The notes under the pieces were generated by a model. It had not been told where the DNA came from and searched no databases. It saw only the letters and a program-made list of their open reading frames with translations. 64,000 bases of DNA from NCBI GenBank assembly GCA_035772735.1, contig JASDFA010000007.1:38842501-38906500 (forward strand). The letters run 5' to 3'. The DNA is from Datura wrightii. Its lineage: Eukaryota; Streptophyta; Magnoliopsida; Solanales; Solanaceae. The position numbers and the translations under genes were made by a program. Below, in pieces: positions 58,034-64,000 of the stretch (its first letter is position 1; each line of letters opens with the position of its first letter).

Positions 58034-60416
58034 TGTAACACCCCGAAACTTTCCTAGACCAAACTCAGACCTTGCATGAAAAAAAACTAAGGGAAGCCTG
58101 AAATTTTTTGAAAAAGAACGACCCAGACAACGGATTGTTGTCACATATAACGGGCTATTGTCTGAGTCATTGTCAGCTCTAGAGAATTTCCTTTTGGGAA
58201 CCAACGAGTCATAGGATGACCCGTTGGAAGGAGTAACGAGTCATCCTGTTGCCTGTTGGATCCCAAGTTCAAAAATCTACCAGACATCTCCCAGAAGCAA
58301 TGAGTGGAACGAACGGCTCGTTGTCACCTCTAACAAGTCATCATTTCCACCAGTTGCTAGATCTCAAGTCCAAGCAGTGTTGACCACGAGCAGACACAAT
58401 GACCTGTTGGTTCTACCAATGAGTCATTGTGTCATTTGTTAGTTGAGGGACCAAGTTTCCTAGAAGTGACACTGAGAGGTACCAACAAGCCATTGGTTTG
58501 TCCAATGAGTCATGGTCCCCTTCTATGGTCCCTTTCAAGTGAGCCCTAATTCTAGGCCTAGGACCAACGATTGGTCCTAACAAGTCGTGGTATCAACCAA
58601 CGACTTTTTGTGTGACCCGTTGGTCCTTGTAGGGCAGTTTTCCAGATTTTCTCTCAGGGACATTTTTGAAATTCCAGATTTAGTTCCTAAAGTACGTCAT
58701 TTTGGGCATGTTTTGGAGATAATTAAAGGGGTAATCAACTAAATCCCTCTCATTTCACTCAACTCTCGATCTCTAGAGCAAAGAAGTTCATGACAGTTCT
58801 CTCAGAGATAAGGTAGGGCTTTCAAGTTTTCTCCTCAAATCCTCCATATCCTTTTCAGGAAATTCAACTTCAGGTATGTGGGAATTCAAAAAAGGAATTG
58901 TTCTTCCCTTGTGTCCCAAAACTCTTCTAAAATTCTTATCTGTTCTATCCCGAAAGTTCACAGTTATGGTCAATAAATTATGGATTTCTTCCTATTATAA
59001 TTTGCATGAGTATTGAGTGTTGTTATTAGCTATACTTCTAGTCATTATCTATTTTCATGAAATTATATGATTTATCCCTAGTTTCTTTGAATACATTGAA
59101 TTCAAAATTTTAGTATGTTCTAAATACAGGTGTTTCTTGATTTTGATTGTTCTTGAAATCACCAGGATAGTACAGTTGTATGGTCAGGAGTAGAATTATT
59201 GATTGTTTAGCCTCAGTCATTACTTAGTAAATTTCAGTATCTTATAGAAATATCAGCTGATCAGTTTGACTATAGTTAGTCTCTTGAGGTGTCAATAATA
59301 CCTCCCAGTCCTAGTTTTCAGTTTTGAGTTATCAGTTGTTCTTTAGACGGTCATGAAACTTCCAGATAAGCAGCTCTGACCAGTCTTAGAACCATCAATT
59401 TCAGTTATTAATTTGTTCTTCAGAGAGTTACAACGCTTCCAGATAAGTAGCTCTGTCCAGTCTAGAAAACTAGTTTACAGTTTTCCGATCCGATAAACTC
59501 TTAGGGTACATCCAGATAATTATTCCTGACTTAGTCCAGGACCCCATCTTTGAGCTATCAGCTTTGTAGTCAAGTTAGGACTATCCAGTGGGAGTAGTAC
59601 TTACCACCGAGTGGACTGGGGTTCTAGCGCACCCAGGTTCTCAAAACTATGTTGCCACCATAGGTTATTGGCCTAAGTACCCCAGCTTTATGATCACCTA
59701 GCCCGCCACTATACCTTGGCGAGGTACAGTGGTCTTTCTCCAATGGGGTGTATACATCGAACTCCATGTTTAGCTCATGTGGTTATATTTTGGTTATAGA
59801 CTCTCCCACGTAGTGCAATTTTAGTTTTAGTTCAGTTATCTTAGTTTAGTCACTCAGTTCCAGGACATGTTTATGATCATCAGTCAGGGTCATTATTGAC
59901 CATATCAGTTATAACTCAGTTTTATCAGTATTCAGTATCAGTTGGTCATTTTATGTTATTTCATCTCAATTGTTTATTTTTCTTGCTTGTTGTATATCTC
60001 ACTTACTCAGTACGTTCAAAGTACTGAATCATACTTTCTATGTTGTATCGTATCATGATATAGGCGTAGGTTCTCAGTCACAACATCGTTAGTAGTTTAA
60101 TTCGACGATATTAGCAACAGTGTCATTTGGTGATTCCTCATCTTTTGAGGACGATAGTTATTGGTTTAGTTATTTCTTTATTCAGTTAGACTTTAGAGTT
60201 ACCTTGGGGCTTGTCCCAGCAACTCATCAGTTAGCAGTTGGCTTTCAAACACAGTTGTTTAGTATTATTTCTAGTTATGTTTACACTTTCAGTAGTATTA
60301 ATTACATAATTATTTTTATAAGTTTACTAATGTGATGATAGACTATGGGTTAGCTTGGTGTCACTTGTGGCAATACGTACCGTGTCTCATCTAGGGTGTA
60401 GACTCAAGTCATGACA
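58034..60416 (+). repeat. 5' LTR of H
   Basis: 2,383 bases, from TGTAACACCCCGAAAC to AAGTCATGACA. The first 600 bases carry many AACGAGTCAT/AATGAGTCAT/CCGTTGG words; the rest is AT-rich with repeated CAGTT/TCAGT phrases (59150-60000). Confidence 0.85.
58125..58640. promoter_or_regulatory. Array of GAGTCAT/ATGAC words in the H LTR
   Basis: Includes CCAACGAGTCATAGGATGAC, AACGAGTCATCC, AACAAGTCATC, and CAATGAGTCATTG (58417-58429), a perfect palindrome around a TGAGTCA core. In the same relative place as the arrays of D, E and B despite low overall similarity. Confidence 0.55.
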
Positions 60417-60420
60417 AACT

Positions 60421-60431
60421 TGTTCCAGAGC
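60421..60431 (+). promoter_or_regulatory. Primer-binding site of H, changed
   Basis: TGTTCCAGAGC, a shortened and altered form of TGGTATCAGAGC, right after the LTR. Confidence 0.65.
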
Positions 60432-60599
60432 ACTAGGTTTAGAGTATCCTAGGATGTCTGAATGTCGTATCTACTAGAGTCATTTTCATGGGTGTGAAGC
60501 GTGCCACACTTATGAAGGGGAGGCTATAAGAAATTATTAGAAAAAATCCCTTTTGTTCATACTCCTTATCACGCGTTGAAGTTTAATCCTAGAAATGTC

Positions 60600-63500
60600 C
60601 TCCTAACTCGTGATAAGTGAAACTATTCCTCCAAAATGAGGAAACAGAAGAAGGGCTGGCAATGCAAACCGACCTACTCCAATAGCCCCTCAGGACGACC
60701 AAGTGTCCTCGGTAGAATTTCGAGTGGCAATCCAATTGTTGGCTCAAACCGTGACCAACTAGGTGAACCAGCAGGTGGTTCCAATGAATACAAATAGGTG
60801 TGTAGCATCTTCTAGGGTTCTAGACATCACCCAAATGAACCCTCAAGCTTTCCATGGATCTAAGGTGGGAGAGGACCTGCAAGAGTTTGTGGATGAGGTG
60901 CAGAAGATCAACTGGATTATGGGTGTTAGCTCCATGGAGAGTGCTGATCTAGTTGACTACTAGTTTAAAGGGGTGGCTCAGATTTTGTACAACAATGGAA
61001 GGAAGGGAGGCCGGTAGTAGAAAGGCCAACAAAGTGGGGAGAGTTCACAACTGCATTTCTAGAGAGATTCTTTCCTCGGGAATTGATGGGGGCCAAGGTC
61101 GCGGAGTTTATGAATTTAAGGCAAGCTAATAGAACCGTGGAGGAGTATGCATTGGAGTTCACTCAGTTGTCGAGGTATTCTCCAAAGATGGTAGTCGAGC
61201 CAAGGGCTCACATGCTCAAATTCATTAATGGAGTGTCCAACTTGGTACTTAAGGAGTGCAGAACTGCGATGATCATCATGGGCATCGACCTATCTAGCGT
61301 CATCATTCATGCACAGAAAATTGAGGTAGAAAAGTTGAAGGACATGGAGAGAGAGAACAACCGAGCTAAAATAGGTCAGTCTAATTATGTCCATCAGATG
61401 TTCGGCGATAGTAGTCTCCCACAACAGTAACAACAGAGAACACCAGCACCCACATTAGCCAGTGCCCCTTCTTTTTTTTCTCGCAAGGATCGAAAGGGTG
61501 AAGCATCTGTCTCTCTATCCTAGAGTTACAGTGACAGCAACCACTACCCAGCTTGTCGTAAGTGTGGAAAGAACCATCTAGGTGAATGCCAGATGGGCAA
61601 AGAGGGCTACTTTGGATGTGGGCAGTTGGGTCACAGGTTAAAGGAGTATCTATCAGCGAGACAAGGGAGAACTCAATCCACCACTTTAGCAGCCCTAACA
61701 GGCCATCCAACTCAACAGGTTAATACCTCAGGTACAGATGGTGATTAGTGACAAAGACGCTTTTATTCCTTGTCCTATCGTCAGGATCAGGAGAGCTCAC
61801 CTAACGTGGTCATGGGTATGTTACGTCTTTTCCACCTAGATGTATATACCCTATTAGACCCAGGAGCCAAACTATCATTCATGAATCCTTATGTAGCTCT
61901 TGAGTTTTAAATCAGTCCAGAAGTCCTCTCATAACCATTTTCAGTCTCTACCATAGTTGGTGAGTCAGTTAGAGCTAGTCGGGTATATAGAAACTTCCCA
62001 GTCTCAGTTTTTAATAAAGTTATTCGAGCTGATCTAGTAGAGATAGACATGGTCGAATTCGAACTCATTCTTGGAATGGATTGGTTACATTCTAGTTATG
62101 CCTCAGTCAACTGCATAACTAGAGTCATCAAGTTTTAGTTTCCCAATGAGCAAGTCTTAGAAAGGATGGGTAGTGTTTCAGCGCCTAAGGGTCGATTTAC
62201 TTCCTACCTTAAGGCAAGGAAGCTCATTTCAAAAGGATGCATCTATCACCTAGTTCGGGTCAATGATTCTAGCTCCGAGACCCAAATTATTCAGTCAGTT
62301 CTAGTTGTTAGCGAATTCCCGAACATGTTTCCCAAAGATCTTCCCAGAGTCCCTCCCGAGCGGGAAATAGATTTCGGCATAGACATTCTTCCAAACACTC
62401 GGCCCATCTCTGTTCCTCCTTACATAATGGCTCCATCTGAGCTTAAGGAGTTGAAGGAACAACTGAAAGACCTTTTAGATAAGGGTTTCATCAAGCCCAG
62501 CATCTCTCCATGGGGTGCTCCAGTGTTATTCGTGCGAAAGAAAGATGGTACTCTCAAAATGTGGATCGATTGCTATCAAATTAACAAGGTTACACTTAAC
62601 AACAAGTATCCCCTACCTAGGATTGACGACTTGTTCAATCAGCTTCAGGGAGCCAATTATTTTTCCAAGGCAGATCTCAGTTTGGGGTGTCACCAACTTA
62701 GGGTCAGGGAATCTGACATAACAAAAATAACCTTTAGAACTCGGCATAGTCACTATGAATTTGTGGTTATGTCCTTCAGACTATCTAATTCCCCTACAAC
62801 TTTTATGGACCTGATCAATAGGGTATTCAAACAGTATTGGACATGTTCATCATTGTGTTTATAGACGACAATTTGGTTTACTCCAGAAATGAGGAGGCGC
62901 ATGCTAACCATCTGAGGATAGTGTTGTAGACTCTTAGAGATTGCCAACTGTTCGCTAAATTCAGCAAATGTGAATTCTAGCTAAAGTCTGTGGCTTTCCT
63001 TGGTCATATGATCTCAAGTGATGGTATTCAGGTGGATCCTCAAAAGATAGCAATGGTGAAAGACTGGCCAAGACCTACTTCCCCAACAGATATCAGAAGT
63101 TTCATAAGTCTAGCCGGTTATTATCGACGGATTATGAAAGGATTCTCTTCTACTGCTCTCCTTTGACTAAACTAACTTAGAAAAAGGTGAAGTTTCAGTG
63201 GTCTGATGCTTGTGAGAAGAGTTTTCAAGAGTTGAAGACTCGACTCAGTACAACTCCAGTTTTGAACTTACTAGAAGGAACATATGGATTCGTAGTCTAT
63301 TGTGATGCTTCCAGAATTGGCCACAGGTGCATTCTAATGCAGCGGGTAAGGTGATAGCTTATGCCTCCAGAAAGCTCAAGGTTTATGAGAAGAATTATCC
63401 AATTCAAGATCTTGAATTAGCGATTGTGGTGTTTGCTCTAAAAATATGGAGGCATTACCTTTATGGGGTTCACATGGATATTTTCAGTGATCACAAAAGT

Positions 63501-64000
63501 CTCCAGTACATGTTTAGTCAGAAAGATCTGAATCTTCACCAGAGAAGGTGGTTGGAGTTATTTAAGGATTACGACATGAGTGTGTTGTACCACCGGGGCA
63601 AAGAAAATGTGGTGGAGGATGCCTTCAGTAGAATGTCCATGGGAAGTGTTGCTCATGTTAAGGAAGGCATAAAAGTGTTAGCAAAGGATATTCACAAGTT
63701 AGCTCGGTTGGGATTGTAGTTGGTGGATTTAGTTGAGGGCGGAGTAGTACTACAGAGTGGCTCATAATCATCATTAGTTAGCGAGGTTAACTCAAAGAAG
63801 GATGAGGAACCCATACTGCTTAAGCTGAAAGAAGCAATTCTAAGAAAAGAAGTGGAGGCTTTCTCCAAAGGGGGAGATGGTGTGCTTCGTTACTAGGGCA
63901 GACTATGTGTTCCAGACGTTGATGACTTGACACAGTGGATATTGATAGAAGCACACAGCTCCAGATATTCCATCCACCCAGGTGCCACTAAGATGTACCG
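60600..64000 (+). pseudogene. H gag-pol, partial and broken
   Basis: Gag begins about 60600-60640 (the ATG is uncertain; a TGA sits where Arg should precede GNRRRAG). Core 60830-61330: MNPQAFHGSKVGEDLQEF, EEYALEFTQLSRYSPKM, KECRTAMI. The zinc knuckle at 61608-61649 has lost its first and last Cys to Tyr (YFGCGQLGHRLKEY). Protease TLLDPGAKLSFMNPY near 61850. RT 62340-63130: the N-terminal two thirds is open (62166-62864, LFVRKKDGTL, IDDLFNQLQG), then a frameshift just before FIDDNLVYS. RNase H 63200-63640 (YCDASRIG, QDLELAIVV for HDLELA, SDHKSLQYM, a late VVEDAFSRMS for VVADALSR). Integrase starts at about 63900 (SSRYSIHPGATKMY) and leaves the window. Dead: several stops and at least three frame changes. 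Confidence 0.88.

Larger units (their letters stand above)
58034..64000 (+). mobile_element. H: plus-strand chromovirus, cut by window end
   Basis: 5' LTR, primer site, gag and pol up to the integrase zinc domain are in the window. The gag (NRRRAGNAN, then SVEFRVAIQLLAQ) and LTR differ from the other groups, so it is a separate subfamily. Inserted in the LTR of G; the five bases before it are ccaag. The 3' end is outside, so the duplication cannot be checked. Confidence 0.87.

Noticed and set aside
62166..62864. A possible endogenous pararetrovirus RT
   Set aside because: Order gag-PR-RT-RNase H-integrase, LTRs and a tRNA primer site show a Ty3/gypsy element; no movement or coat protein is present.
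1..64000. tRNA genes suggested by TATCAGAGC-like strings
   Set aside because: Each such string lies a few bases from an LTR edge and is a primer-binding site; no cloverleaf or A/B box pair was seen.

Overview
The window is nuclear plant DNA, most likely from a eudicot and probably Solanaceae. That is judged from the style of the repeats, in particular a plant-transposon-domain open reading frame and large chromovirus LTRs. It contains no recognisable host gene, tRNA, rRNA or CRISPR array. Almost all of it is a nest of decayed Ty3/gypsy LTR retrotransposons, mostly chromoviruses of the Tekay/Del type: gag with a CCHC zinc knuckle, then protease, reverse transcriptase, RNase H, integrase and a C-terminal chromodomain, with LTRs of 2.0-2.6 kb and a primer-binding site like TGGTATCAGAGC (initiator Met tRNA).

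Layout. 1-8633 is an old minus-strand element, I: a gag remnant and a downstream ORF with a putative plant transposon domain. It is split at 5319-7569 by X, a deletion derivative of a plus-strand chromovirus. 8634-27403 is B, a minus-strand chromovirus (bracketing LTRs of different subtype), split by A (11412-21324, plus strand, complete with both LTRs). 27404-28748 is C, an orphan minus-strand protease-RT fragment. 28749-55697 is E, a minus-strand chromovirus split twice: by D (32519-41685, plus strand) and by F (43946-54318, minus strand). 55616-55820 is a head-to-head pair of LTR ends. 55821-58033 is G, a minus-strand gag plus a 5' LTR. 58034-64000 is H, a plus-strand element that runs off the window.

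The nesting is supported by target-site duplications: exact for D (atctt) and F (tctat), and with one mismatch for A (gatac/gatat) and X (agtat/ggtat). By LTR similarity at the ends I compared by eye, F is the youngest, then A, then D. F has one continuous gag-pol frame of about 1,594 codons broken only by five stops, each explained by a C-to-T change. All the other polyproteins carry frameshifts as well as stops, so no element here looks able to move by itself.

No new defence or metabolic system is visible. The least expected signals are the dense degenerate palindromes in several LTRs (ACGACTCGT/ATGACTCAT type), a conserved palindrome near the LTR end of the A/F/X group, the head-to-head LTR hairpin, and the apparent loss of the whole pol from element I with retention of its extra ORF.
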